DNA from: Mycobacterium parascrofulaceum ATCC BAA-614
GTDB taxonomy: Bacteria > Actinomycetota > Actinomycetes > Mycobacteriales > Mycobacteriaceae
Direction: 5' to 3'
Assembly (NCBI RefSeq): GCF_000164135.1
Contig: NZ_GG770558.1
Location: forward strand, 10,836-65,830
Length of the DNA: 54,995 nt
The first letter of the stretch is position 1. Each line of letters opens with the position of its first letter. A program made the position numbers and the translations under genes. Under the pieces are notes generated by a model. It saw only the letters and a list, made by a program, of their open reading frames with translations. It was not told the origin of the DNA and did no database searches. Below are positions 15,947 to 24,676 of this stretch, in pieces.

Positions 15947-16386
15947 GCCGACTTCACCCTGCACTCGACGTCGGCGTCCGGATGGTCGTCCGACTGCTCG
16001 TCGCGGACGACGCCGTCCACCAGCATCCGGCAACTCACCTGACCGCTGCGAACATGAACCGAGATGCTTCCCGACGCCACCGAGAGCGTCGTGGTCTCCG
16101 TGTGGGACCACGGCAGGGAGGTGATCTCGACCTGGTGCGGGTGGCCGTCGATGTCGATGTAGACGAGCTTGCCCCCGTTTCCGGCGTCGCCGAACACCTC
16201 GTAGGTGATGCGTTTGAGATTGAACTGCTCGGGTGCCTGGGGGCCGTTGACGGTGATGACGGGCTCCGGTTCGGAGAACTGGTGCACCTTGTACATGCAC
16301 AGCAGGCCCACACCGACCGCGACGACGGTGACCAACGGCATCCAGCCTCGCGCCAAGGCAGTCCTGCCGAATGAACGACGGCTCAC
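15943..16386 (-). CDS. MmpS-family accessory membrane protein
   Basis: The 147-residue protein has one membrane helix (MPLVTVVAVGVGLLCMYKVH, about residues 16-35) and a periplasmic beta-sandwich with ITYEVFGDAGNGGKLVYID, SLPWSHTETTTL and the paired cysteines expected in MmpS (SCRMLVDG and DVECRV). It supports the MmpL transporter whose start overlaps its stop. GTG 16386 has AAAGGTGA just upstream. In M. tuberculosis the mmpS4/mmpL4 pair is iron-controlled; I see no full IdeR box directly before this gene. Confidence 0.9.
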   Translation of the reverse strand: MSRRSFGRTALARGWMPLVTVVAVGVGLLCMYKVHQFSEPEPVITVNGPQAPEQFNLKRITYEVFGDAGNGGKLVYIDIDGHPHQVEITSLPWSHTETTTLSVASGSISVHVRSGQVSCRMLVDGVVRDEQSDDHPDADVECRVKSA

Positions 16387-16558
16387 TCGATCACCTTTCG
16401 CGCCCCGGTCCTAGTTACCTTCTCGCTTCGCCTCCGCCCACATCGGGACGGCCAGGAGCCCGGCATATATCAAGCAGGTTGACATAAGCCGGTAAAAAGA
16501 TTACTGCAACCGGGACCCCGGCGCGATCCGGGTGGGCCTAACCTCGGTCGCGGACCTC

Positions 16559-16993
16559 TCATGACGCGACGGGCGCGCTGTGCAGACGCCTCTTCAGCCG
16601 CGCGCTACTACGCAGCCGTAGAGCGAGATTCGTGGAGGTGAACATCGGGATCAACCCGAGAAATGTCCGCTCCGAGGGCGTAGCTCCGTGCAGGTGATAA
16701 AGACTGCCGAAGACGTAGAAGCAGCCCAGCATGAACAAGGCGCCCGGGATGCAAAGTGCCATGAAGGAGCCACGGTCGGCGACGATCTGCCGCGCGTAAT
16801 CCAGCTCTTCGACAGACATCGGCTCACGTTTGCGCAGTTTGCGGACGACCGTTTTGGCGCTGCCGATTTCCTCGCTCAGCGGGCTGGTTGTCCGCCTCTC
16901 CATCCGCCGGACGTACACGGCGCCAACGGCGGCGAGCACCAACGCGAGCCCCAGGCTGATCACGGTCAGCAGGCCGAACGCACCCTCGGTCAC
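16559..16993 (-). CDS. Conserved hypothetical membrane protein
   Basis: The 144-residue protein has an N-terminal helix (GAFGLLTVISLGLALVLAAV), a basic/acidic cytoplasmic stretch (SAKTVVRKLRKREPMSVEELDYARQIV), and a second hydrophobic segment (FMALCIPGALFMLGCFYVFG). I do not recognise a characterised family, though such two-helix proteins recur in mycobacteria. GTG 16993 is preferred to 17014 because AAGGAG lies seven bases before it. It lies upstream of mmpS on the same strand, 172 bases away, so joint transcription is possible. Confidence 0.65.
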   Translation of the reverse strand: MTEGAFGLLTVISLGLALVLAAVGAVYVRRMERRTTSPLSEEIGSAKTVVRKLRKREPMSVEELDYARQIVADRGSFMALCIPGALFMLGCFYVFGSLYHLHGATPSERTFLGLIPMFTSTNLALRLRSSARLKRRLHSAPVAS

Positions 16994-17094
16994 TATCGCA
17001 CTCCTTCGGGTCACCGATTCCGGTCGCGGACCACCTCGCCGACGATGGGCCTTGTCCGGTCGGTACTCATTTAGGCAACCTTACTTCTTGGAAA

Positions 17095-18501
17095 TCAGAA
17101 CCCGAAGTCGCCGCCGCCCGAATCCGAACCTCCGCCGAAGTCCGAGCCTCCGCCGAAGTCCCAGCCGCCGCCGAAGTCGACGTCCCCGCCGCCGGAGTCG
17201 TAACCGCCGCCGAACCCGACATCGCCTTGCGAGCTGTCATAGCCGGCGCTCTGGCCGCCGTTATCGCCGGCATCCGCGTACGCCGAGTCGCGGCCGGCCT
17301 CGAACCCTCGCTCGTACCCGCCGCCGCCCCAGTGGTCGTCGAGCAGCGCATCCATCAGCAGGACGTCCGTGAGCGCCCAGCCCCAACCCGGACCCCAGAA
17401 GGCGTACGGGTAGTAACCCGGATAGAAGAACATGCCGTTGTAGTAGCCGCCCCCGTAGTAGTGCGGGTAGCCGGGCTGCGGGGTGGTGCTGTAGTTGGTG
17501 TTGTTGATCGTCACGTACTCGCCGGTGTCGGGGTTCTTCGTCCGCACCGAAGCCTGCTTGCGCTCGTCCTCCGGCACCGCGCCGGCGGCGGCGGCGTCTC
17601 CCGCGGCCCGCCCCGGGTACAGCTTCTGGTTGGCTTTCGCCACCGTCGATTCCACCACCCGCAGGTGGGCGCGCGCCGCGCCGTAGTCGCCGGTCTCGTA
17701 GGCCTTCCGGGCGTCGTACAGGCTGGCGTTGGCCTTCGTCGACTCGGCGCTGACGTCCGTTTCGCTGTTGGTGAGCACCGCGTTGTCGAGGTCGCCGACG
17801 TCCGCTGTCGCAGTGATCAGTTCCTGCTTGATCTGCTCGCGCGCCGCTGCGTCGTTGCGGCGCTTGCGGTTTCGGCTGACACCGAACCAGATCAAGGCGA
17901 CCACGCTCGACGCGACAGCGAGGAAGACCAGCAGGCTCCACAGCCATGCCCAGCGGTCGGGGTTCTGGTGCACGGCAGGTGAGGTGGTGGCCGCGGGCCC
18001 TGCGGAGGACACGTCCACCCGGGTCAATCTGCCGACGAATTCACTCGTCGCGCCCTGCGGGTCGTTCCGGTGGGCCCTGGCCGACTGGCTCATGAGCGGG
18101 TCGACGCTGTCCGCGATCGCCTTGGGCACGTTGTAGGCGCGCACGTGATAACCCCTGGCGTCGATCACCAGAATGATCCCGCTGAATGCGGGATCGCGTC
18201 CGAGGATGACGTCGTGGATGGCGTCCGGGGTGGTCACCCCGGTCTGGCGGGGGGCGACCGCCGCCACCCAGATCGGCGGCGCGGAACTCCACGTCCAGCG
18301 GCTGGCCAGGATCTGGTCGTTCAGCCTGTCCGGGTCCGGCAACGGCGGCCTCGCCCCCGGATCGGCCACCACGTGCGTCTGGGCGTTGAACTTGCCCACC
18401 AGTTGATCGGTGTAGGTGTCGGCCGAAGCGGCCGGCGCGAGCAGCATCGCCAGCGCCACGGTCAACGGGGCCAGGACAAGCCCACGGAATCGTCGGGTCA
18501 C
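17095..18501 (-). CDS. Exported TPM-like membrane protein with glycine/aspartate-rich tail
   Basis: The 468-residue protein has a signal peptide (LVLAPLTVALAMLLAPAASA), then an extracytoplasmic domain of about 150 residues with GRDPAFSGIILVIDARGYHVRAYNVP, which resembles TPM/DUF-type domains. A membrane helix (WLWSLLVFLAVASSVVALIW) follows, then a charged helical segment. The last 110 residues are a Tyr/Pro/Gly-rich stretch (PGYYPYAFWGPGWGW) and then repeats of the type GGGSDFGGG or DFGGGWDFGGG. GTG 18501 has AGGAGG upstream. The function is unknown. The repeat tail is low complexity and may vary in length between strains. Confidence 0.8.
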   Translation of the reverse strand: MTRRFRGLVLAPLTVALAMLLAPAASADTYTDQLVGKFNAQTHVVADPGARPPLPDPDRLNDQILASRWTWSSAPPIWVAAVAPRQTGVTTPDAIHDVILGRDPAFSGIILVIDARGYHVRAYNVPKAIADSVDPLMSQSARAHRNDPQGATSEFVGRLTRVDVSSAGPAATTSPAVHQNPDRWAWLWSLLVFLAVASSVVALIWFGVSRNRKRRNDAAAREQIKQELITATADVGDLDNAVLTNSETDVSAESTKANASLYDARKAYETGDYGAARAHLRVVESTVAKANQKLYPGRAAGDAAAAGAVPEDERKQASVRTKNPDTGEYVTINNTNYSTTPQPGYPHYYGGGYYNGMFFYPGYYPYAFWGPGWGWALTDVLLMDALLDDHWGGGGYERGFEAGRDSAYADAGDNGGQSAGYDSSQGDVGFGGGYDSGGGDVDFGGGWDFGGGSDFGGGSDSGGGDFGF

Positions 18502-18595
18502 TTTCCTCCTGCCAGGGGTCGCAATGCTGATCCTTGCCGTGCGCCGGGAAAACGTCCACTGTCGTGCGACGGTCGCCCGTCGTAACCTGAACGGC

Positions 18596-19402
18596 GTGAG
18601 CGACCGGCGCAGCCCGTTTCGGCCCGATCTGCTGGCAGGCAAGGTGGCGTTGGTCACCGGCGGCGCCACCGGCCTGGGCCTGGAAACCGCCCGGGTGCTC
18701 GGCAGTCACGGCGCCCGGATCGCCATCTGCAGCCGCAAGGAGGCGAACCTCCAGGCGGCCGTTGCGGCGTTGAAAGACGCGGGGATAGCAGCCGTTTACG
18801 GCGTCTGCGACGTCCGGCGGCACGAGGACGTGACGGCCGTGGTCGGGGAGGTGATACGCGCGTTCGGCCGCCTCGACATTGTCGTCAACAACGCCGCCGG
18901 GAACTTTCCCGTGCCGATCAGCGACCTGAGCCCGGGCGGATTCAAGGCCGTGGTCGACATCGACCTCCTGGGGACGTTCAACGTGTCGAAGGCGGCCTAC
19001 GAGCTTTGGCTGCGCGATCACGGCGGATCCGTGGTGAACATCAGCGCGGCGACCCAGTACCGCGGGATGGCGTTGCAGTCCCACGTCGTATCGGCCAAGG
19101 CCGGCATCGATGCGTTCACCCGCGCCTGTGCCATCGAGTGGGGTCCCGACGGGGTCCGGGTCAATGTCGTTGCGCCCGGGGCGATGTCAGGGACCGAGGG
19201 GGTCAAGAGGATCACCGGCGACGCCGCGCACCGCACCATGCAGAATCCCTTGCGGCGGCCGGGCTCGACCACCGAGGTCGCCGAGGCCGTGCTCTTCCTC
19301 GCCGGCGATGCGGCGTCGTATGTCACCGGGGCGACGCTCGTCGTCGACGGCGGCGGATGGCTGACCGCCAGCGGGGTGCCGGACTTACCGGGGTACCGCT
19401 AG
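18596..19402 (+). CDS. SDR oxidoreductase, 2,4-dienoyl-CoA-reductase-like
   Basis: The 268-residue protein has TGGATGLGLETARVLG as cofactor motif, NNAAGNFPVPISDLSPGGFKAVVDIDLLGTFNVSK in the centre, and FTRACAIEWGPDGVRVNVVAPG after the catalytic region. The NNAAGNFP and IEWGP motifs are those of peroxisomal-type 2,4-dienoyl-CoA reductases, which lack the usual YxxxK Tyr and use other residues; here the segment reads SHVVSAKAGIDAF, so the Lys is kept but Tyr is absent. It may reduce dienoyl-CoA during unsaturated fatty-acid oxidation. GTG 18596 is the likely start. It is convergent with glgP, the stops overlapping by four bases. Confidence 0.85.
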   Translation: MSDRRSPFRPDLLAGKVALVTGGATGLGLETARVLGSHGARIAICSRKEANLQAAVAALKDAGIAAVYGVCDVRRHEDVTAVVGEVIRAFGRLDIVVNNAAGNFPVPISDLSPGGFKAVVDIDLLGTFNVSKAAYELWLRDHGGSVVNISAATQYRGMALQSHVVSAKAGIDAFTRACAIEWGPDGVRVNVVAPGAMSGTEGVKRITGDAAHRTMQNPLRRPGSTTEVAEAVLFLAGDAASYVTGATLVVDGGGWLTASGVPDLPGYR

Positions 19403-21921
19403 ATCTTGACGGTGAGCGGCCACACGTTCCAGATGTCGTCGCAGTACTCGGTGATGGCCCGATCCGACGAGAATTTGCCGCTGCGAGCCGTATTGAGAAT
19501 CGACATCTTCGTCCACGACTCCGTGTCCTGCCACGCCGCGCTCACCCGTTCCTGGCAGGCCACGTACGACGCGTAGTCGGCGCAGACCAGGAAGGGGTCG
19601 TCGTGGCGCAGGTTGTCCACCAGCGGCCGGAACACCTCGGTGTCGCCGCGCGAGAAGGTGCCATCGGCAATGAGTTTCAGAACCGCGCCCAGATCGTCGT
19701 CGCCGTCTATGTAGTCGGCCGGGTGGTATCCGCCCGCCTTGACGGCCTCGACCTCCTGCTCGGTCAGGCCGAACAGGAAGAAGTTTTCCGGGCCCACCTC
19801 GTCGCGCATCTCGACGTTCGCGCCGTCGAGGGTGCCGACGGTCAGGGCGCCGTTGATCATGAACTTCATGTTCCCGGTGCCCGACGCCTCCTTGCCCGCG
19901 GTGGAGATCTGTTCGGACACGTCGGCGGCCGGGTAGATCAGGTGGGCGTTCTGCACGTTGAAGTTGGGCACGAACGCCACCTTCAGGAACCGGTTGACGT
20001 CCGGGTCGGCGTTGACGGTTTCCCCGACCGCGTTGATCAGCTTGATGATTCGTTTGGCCATGAAATACCCGGGTGCGGCCTTGCCGCCGAAGATGAAGGC
20101 GCGCTGCGGAATCGACAGCCCGGGATTCTGCTTGATCCGGTGGTACAGGGCCACGACGTGCAGGACGTTGAGGTGTTGTCGCTTGTACTCGTGGATGCGC
20201 TTGACCTGGACGTCGAACATCCAGTCGGGGTTGAGTTCGACGCCGGCCACCGAGCGGATGTACTTGGCCAGGCGCGCCTTGTTGTTGCGTTTGATGTCGC
20301 GCCATTCCCGGCGGAAGGCGGCGTCCTCGACGAACGGCTCGAGCCCCCGCAGCCGGCCCAAATCGGTCAGCCAGCCGTCGCCGACGGTGCGGTCCAGCAG
20401 TTCCCGCAGCCCCGGGTTGGCCAGCGCCAGGAAGCGGCGCGGCGTCACACCGTTGGTCTTGTTGCTGAACCGCTCCGGCCACATCTCGTAGAAGTCCTTG
20501 AGCACACTGCTTTTCAGCAGCTCCGAGTGCAGCGCGGCGACACCGTTGATGGCGTGGCTGCCGACGGTGGCCAGGTGCGCCATCCGGACGTTCTTGCCGC
20601 CGTTCTCGCCGATGAGCGACATCCTGCCGACGCGCTCGTCGTCGCCGGGGAACCGCGTGCGCACCTCGTCGAGGAACCGGCGGTTGATTTCGTAGATGAT
20701 CTCGAGGTGGCGCGGTAGCGACTCGGCGAACAACTCCAGGGGCCAGGTCTCCAGCGCCTCGGGCAGCAGCGTGTGGTTGGTGTAGCCGAACGTCGCGACG
20801 GTGATCTCCCACGCCTCGTCCCAGCCCAGCCGGCGCTCGTCGACCAGCAACCGCATGAGCTCGGCCACGCCGATCGAGGGATGGGTGTCGTTGAGCTGCA
20901 AGGCGAAACGCTGGGGCAGCTCCCTGACCGAAACGTCGGCGAGGTCGTCCATGATGTGCAGGACGTGCTGCAGGGAGCAGGACACGAAGAAGTACTGCTG
21001 CAGCAGGCGCAGCTGCTTGCCCGCCTCGGGCTCGTCGTTCGGGTAGAGCACCTTGGTGACCGTCTCCGACATCACCTCGTCCTCGACCGCCCCGTAATAA
21101 TCGCCGGTGTTGAAGGCGTCCAGGGCGAACGACTTGACCGCGCGGGCGCTCCACAACGTCAGCACGTTGCAGGTGTTGACGCCGTAACCCTGGATCGGCG
21201 TGTCATAGGCGACGCCCTTCAGCACCCGGCCCGGCACCCACCGCACGCGGTCGTGGCCGTCGTCGTCGGTGTGGTGCGCGGCATAGCCGCCCCATTTGAC
21301 CAAGTAGTTGACGTCGGGCTTGGCGATCTCCCAAGGGTTCCCGTGGTCCAGCCAGTTGTCGGTCTGCTCGACCTGCCAGCCGTCGTGGATCTCCTGGTCG
21401 AAAATGCCGAATTCGTAGCGGATTCCGTAACCGATGGCCGGCCGCTCCAGGGTGGCCAGCGAGTCCAGGTAACACGCGGCCAGCCGGCCGAGGCCGCCGT
21501 TGCCCAGCCCCGGCTCCTCCTCGCACGCCAGCACCGTGTCCAGGTTCTGGCCCATCGCCGCCAGCGCTTCGCGGGCGACCCGTTCCATGCCGAGGTTCAG
21601 CAGGTTGTTGCCCAGCTGCGGGCCCATCAGGAATTCGGCCGACAGGTAGCAGGTCACCTTGCGGCCCAGATCGAGTGAGGTCTGCGTGGACACGACGCGG
21701 CGGTCCTGCATGCGGTCGCGCACGGCCAGCGCGAGCGCACGGTAGTAGTGCTCGGGCCGCCGAGCGGCGGCCGGGCGGCCGATCGAGTAGCGCAGGTGGT
21801 CGTTGATCGCCCGCTGCAGCGCGGCCGCGCCCATCCCGGTGCGGGAGTGCTCGACCAGATCGGCCCGGGCGGGGCTGGCGGGAGTGAGACCGTCCGGCGG
21901 CGTGCGATCGACATCGGTCAT
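19399..21921 (-). CDS. glgP: Glycogen/alpha-glucan phosphorylase
   Basis: The 840-residue enzyme has the normal length for GlgP and releases glucose-1-phosphate from glycogen. It carries LEEEP-like CEEEPGLGNGGLGRLAACYLDSLA near residue 133, GYGIRYEFGIFDQ, QLNDTHPSIGVAELMRLL, NGVTPRRFLALANP, and the pyridoxal-phosphate site EASGTGNMKFM with the Lys that binds the cofactor, followed by NGALTVGTLDGANVEM. It is intact from start to stop. ATG 21921 has GGGAG upstream. It stands alone on its strand, so it is regulated separately from other glycogen genes. Confidence 0.97.
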   Translation of the reverse strand: MTDVDRTPPDGLTPASPARADLVEHSRTGMGAAALQRAINDHLRYSIGRPAAARRPEHYYRALALAVRDRMQDRRVVSTQTSLDLGRKVTCYLSAEFLMGPQLGNNLLNLGMERVAREALAAMGQNLDTVLACEEEPGLGNGGLGRLAACYLDSLATLERPAIGYGIRYEFGIFDQEIHDGWQVEQTDNWLDHGNPWEIAKPDVNYLVKWGGYAAHHTDDDGHDRVRWVPGRVLKGVAYDTPIQGYGVNTCNVLTLWSARAVKSFALDAFNTGDYYGAVEDEVMSETVTKVLYPNDEPEAGKQLRLLQQYFFVSCSLQHVLHIMDDLADVSVRELPQRFALQLNDTHPSIGVAELMRLLVDERRLGWDEAWEITVATFGYTNHTLLPEALETWPLELFAESLPRHLEIIYEINRRFLDEVRTRFPGDDERVGRMSLIGENGGKNVRMAHLATVGSHAINGVAALHSELLKSSVLKDFYEMWPERFSNKTNGVTPRRFLALANPGLRELLDRTVGDGWLTDLGRLRGLEPFVEDAAFRREWRDIKRNNKARLAKYIRSVAGVELNPDWMFDVQVKRIHEYKRQHLNVLHVVALYHRIKQNPGLSIPQRAFIFGGKAAPGYFMAKRIIKLINAVGETVNADPDVNRFLKVAFVPNFNVQNAHLIYPAADVSEQISTAGKEASGTGNMKFMINGALTVGTLDGANVEMRDEVGPENFFLFGLTEQEVEAVKAGGYHPADYIDGDDDLGAVLKLIADGTFSRGDTEVFRPLVDNLRHDDPFLVCADYASYVACQERVSAAWQDTESWTKMSILNTARSGKFSSDRAITEYCDDIWNVWPLTVKI

Positions 21922-21959
21922 GGTGTCCTGCTCCCTAGAGGTTGCCGCAATTCAACCGA

Positions 21960-21975
21960 GCCGCCCGCGGGCGGC
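21960..21975. promoter_or_regulatory. 16-bp perfect palindrome between mmr and glgP
   Basis: GCCGCCCGCGGGCGGC is self-complementary and lies 38 bp before glgP and 103 bp after the mmr stop. It could be the terminator stem of mmr or an operator for glgP; the sequence does not decide. Confidence 0.25.
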
Positions 21976-22078
21976 AGAGCGTCAGTCTGGCAGCGATGTT
22001 TGCACATCAGGCGCGCAGTTGAAGGCCGTTACGTAAACACCGGCTCACGGGCCGGCGACGAAACGGCGCTGACGGCGA

Positions 22079-22402
22079 TCAGTGCGCACCGGACAGGTTC
22101 AGCGTGACCACGCCGGCGATGATCAACGCGATCCCTGCCACCTTCGCCACCGTGATGGTCGAGCCCAGGAACAGGACGGCGATCAGCACGATGAGGGCGG
22201 TGCCGATCGCCGACCACAAGGCGTAGGCCACGTCGGTCTGCATGCCCCGCGCAATCGACAGCGCCAGGAGCGCGAAGGAGATGGCATAACCGGTGAGGCA
22301 TACGACGGTCGGCCACAGCCGGGTGAAGCCGTCCGTGCTCTTGAGCAGGCTGGTCGCGATCACTTCCACGAAGATGGCGCAGAAGAGAAACAGATAGGTC
22401 AA
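22079..22402 (-). CDS. mmr: Small multidrug resistance (SMR) efflux protein, Mmr-like
   Basis: The 107-residue protein has four membrane helices and matches M. tuberculosis Mmr in length. CAIFVEVIATSLLKSTDGFTRLWPT contains the essential membrane Glu of EmrE-type proton/drug antiporters. QTDVAYALWSAIGTA is the conserved helix-3 motif. It should export cationic dyes and quaternary ammonium compounds. TTG 22402 is chosen because AAGGAGG lies four bases before it and it aligns with the Mmr N-terminus; an upstream ATG at 22429 adds unrelated residues. It is divergent from the alpha/beta hydrolase with about 67 bases between them. Confidence 0.93.
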   Translation of the reverse strand: MTYLFLFCAIFVEVIATSLLKSTDGFTRLWPTVVCLTGYAISFALLALSIARGMQTDVAYALWSAIGTALIVLIAVLFLGSTITVAKVAGIALIIAGVVTLNLSGAH

Positions 22403-22469
22403 GACGCCTCCTTGCGGACCGAAGTACATGTAACTGTGTACAGGACATGCTGTGGAAGGATTGCGCCGT

Positions 22470-23393
22470 ATGACCTTTGCCGCGCGCCCATTGACGTTCG
22501 ACGTCAGCGACGTGATCGGCGAGCACGCGTCCCTGGCGGCGACTTACCATCCCGCGCGCACCGGAACAGGGGCGCGGGGACTGCTGGTCTGCCTGCCCGG
22601 CGGCACCTACAGCAGGGAATACTGGGACCTGCGCATCCCCGGCCAGCATGGTTACAGCTTCGCCGACTTCGCCACCGCGAGCGGCTACGCCGTGGTGACG
22701 ATCGATCCCCTCGGCACCGGTGAAAGCTCGCAACCCGCATGCGATTTCGGCTTCGGTGAGATTGCCGCCGCGCTCGCGCGTGCCGTCTCCGAGTTGCCGG
22801 GGGTAACCGGGATCGACGCGGCACCGGTGGCCATGGCGCATTCCCTGGGGGGTTATCTGGCGATCACCCAACAAGCGCGGTTTTCCAGCTTCGCCGCGCT
22901 GGCCCTGCTCGGCTGCACCAATCAACACGTCGCGCCGCTCAACCTCGATCCGGCCTTCATCGCCCGGTCGGCAACGGCGCAGGGCCGCGCCGAGCTGGCG
23001 GGGGAGATCCTTTCGGCCCTGCCGCAGCCGTACTTCGAGGGCCCGCGCGAGCACTTGCACGGCTGGTTTCACCTTGCCGACGTCCCCGCCGACGTCGTGG
23101 CGGCCGACTGCGTCGTCGCGAAGTCGACGGTGCCGCGCGTGTTCGGTACCGCCATGATCCCGGGCGTGGTTGCCGAGCAGGCCGCGCTGATCGATGTCCC
23201 GGTGTTGACCGGGTACGGCGTCGTCGACGTGTCACCGGACCCGCGCGCCGAGGCCGGTATGTATCGCAGTTGCCCGGACATCACCACCCTCGTCCTGGCC
23301 GACAGCGCGCACTGCCACAACATGGCGTCGAGTCGGCATCGGCTTTGGCGACGCCTGCTCGACTGGACCGCGTCCGTAACCTGTGGGGCGTGA
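22470..23393 (+). CDS. Alpha/beta-fold hydrolase
   Basis: The 307-residue protein has LLVCLPGGTYSREYWD as the oxyanion strand, VVTIDPLGTGESS, the nucleophile elbow AHSLGGYLA (Ser in G-x-S-like HSLGG), and a C-terminal LADSAHCHNMAS with the catalytic His. It should hydrolyse an ester, amide or similar bond; the substrate is unknown. ATG 22470 is preferred over GTG 22452; AAGGA lies nine bases before it. The DoxX gene starts in its stop codon, so the two are co-translated. Confidence 0.85.
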   Translation: MTFAARPLTFDVSDVIGEHASLAATYHPARTGTGARGLLVCLPGGTYSREYWDLRIPGQHGYSFADFATASGYAVVTIDPLGTGESSQPACDFGFGEIAAALARAVSELPGVTGIDAAPVAMAHSLGGYLAITQQARFSSFAALALLGCTNQHVAPLNLDPAFIARSATAQGRAELAGEILSALPQPYFEGPREHLHGWFHLADVPADVVAADCVVAKSTVPRVFGTAMIPGVVAEQAALIDVPVLTGYGVVDVSPDPRAEAGMYRSCPDITTLVLADSAHCHNMASSRHRLWRRLLDWTASVTCGA

Positions 23394-23827
23394 CAAAGGA
23401 TTGGGACCGGCGACTGGGACGCCACGCCCCGACCGCGCTGAGTGTGTTTCGTTGCGTCTACGGTTTGCTGTTCGCCGCGTACGGCTCGAGGAGCCTGTTC
23501 GATTTTCCCGTTGCCTCGCCCGTCCGCATCGAGTTCGGGTCGTGGCCGGGCTGGTACGCCGGCTTGATCGAAGTCATCGCGGGCCTGCTCATCGCCTCCG
23601 GGCTCTGCACGCGCGCCGTCGCCTTCGTGGCCTCGGGGCAGATGGCGGTCGCCTATTTCTGGATCCATCAACCCCAGGCGTTCTGGCCGGTCGCCGATCC
23701 GCCGGCGGGCAACGGCGGCGCGTTGGCGATCCTGTTCTGTTTCGCGTTCCTGCTGCTGGTCTTCACGGGCGGCGGGAGCTACTCGATCGACGCGCTGCGC
23801 GGGCGGGCACTTCCCCCGCACCGGTGA
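23390..23827 (+). CDS. DoxX-family membrane protein
   Basis: The 145-residue protein has four predicted membrane helices. FRCVYGLLFAAYGSRSLFDFP is the first, GLIEVIAGLLIASGLCTRAVAFVASGQMAVAYFW the middle pair, and GALAILFCFAFLLLVFTGGG the last. DoxX proteins are poorly understood; some take part in redox or sulfur stress complexes in mycobacteria. GTG 23390 overlaps the hydrolase stop (GTGA). The frame upstream is antisense-like filler and is not used. Confidence 0.85.
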   Translation: MTKDWDRRLGRHAPTALSVFRCVYGLLFAAYGSRSLFDFPVASPVRIEFGSWPGWYAGLIEVIAGLLIASGLCTRAVAFVASGQMAVAYFWIHQPQAFWPVADPPAGNGGALAILFCFAFLLLVFTGGGSYSIDALRGRALPPHR

Positions 23828-23875
23828 TAATGGCATTCTCTGATACGGAGAAGCTATTTCCGTAGGAGGTTCAGG

Positions 23876-24676
23876 ATGGGCGCTGCCCCCAGGTGTGACG
23901 GGATGGTGGCCCTGGTCACCGGAAGCAGCCGCGGGCTGGGCAAGGCGATCGCCGCACGACTCGCCGCGCGCGGCGCCACCGTCGCGCTGACCGCCCGCAC
24001 GATGGAGCCCGATCCCAAGTACCAGGGCTCGCTGAGCCAGACGCGCGACGAGATCATGGCCGCCGGCGGCAAGGCCGTCGCGATCCCGGCCGATCTGTCC
24101 CAATCGGGGGAAAGGGAACGGCTTTTCGCCGAGGTGGTCGACGCCGTCGGCGCCCCGGACATCCTGGTCAACAACGCCGCGGTGACGTTCCTACGGCCGC
24201 TGGACGGGTTTCCGGAACGGCGGGCCCGCCTGATGCTGGAGATGCACGTTCTCGGCCCGCTGCAGTTGAGCCAGCTGGCGATCCCGGCGATGCGCGAGCG
24301 CGGGCGGGGCTGGATCCTGAACCTCACCTCGGTCGGCGGCGATCTGCCGCCGGGGCCCCCGTTCTCGGAATTCGACCGCACCGCGGGCTTCGGCATCTAC
24401 GGGACGGTCAAGGCCGCACTCAACCGGCTGACGAAAAGCCTTGCGGCCGAACTGTACGACGACGGGATCGCCGTCAACGCCGCCGCCCCCAGCAATCCCG
24501 TGGCCACGCCGGGAGCCGGCACGCTCGACCTGGCCAAGACCGACACCGAGGACATCGAACTGATCACCGAGACCGCCTTGCGGCTGTGCACCGGCGATCC
24601 GAAGGTCCTGACCGGGCGCATCGCGCACACCCAGGACTTCCTCGCCGAGGTCGGCTGGACCAACCCCGCCGGCTGA
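23876..24676 (+). CDS. SDR-family oxidoreductase
   Basis: The 266-residue classical SDR has TGSSRGLGKAIAARLAARGA at residues 16-35, NNAAVTF, the catalytic Ser in NLTSVGG, and Y-G-T-V-K as the YxxxK motif. The ending DTEDIELITETALRLCTG with FLAEVGW resembles SDRs found next to acyl-CoA metabolism genes. AGGAGG stands six bases before the ATG. The phosphotransferase gene starts at the base after its stop, so they form an operon. The substrate is unknown. Confidence 0.9.
   Translation: MGAAPRCDGMVALVTGSSRGLGKAIAARLAARGATVALTARTMEPDPKYQGSLSQTRDEIMAAGGKAVAIPADLSQSGERERLFAEVVDAVGAPDILVNNAAVTFLRPLDGFPERRARLMLEMHVLGPLQLSQLAIPAMRERGRGWILNLTSVGGDLPPGPPFSEFDRTAGFGIYGTVKAALNRLTKSLAAELYDDGIAVNAAAPSNPVATPGAGTLDLAKTDTEDIELITETALRLCTGDPKVLTGRIAHTQDFLAEVGWTNPAG

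Noticed and set aside
17100..17220. Short direct repeats that might suggest a CRISPR or VNTR
   Set aside because: They are codon-level repeats for a Gly/Asp/Ser-rich protein tail, without spacers or a constant period.
19006..20718. 570-residue plus-strand frame opposite glgP
   Set aside because: Opposite strand shows intact glycogen phosphorylase with its cofactor site; the plus frame has no domain and starts inside the SDR gene.
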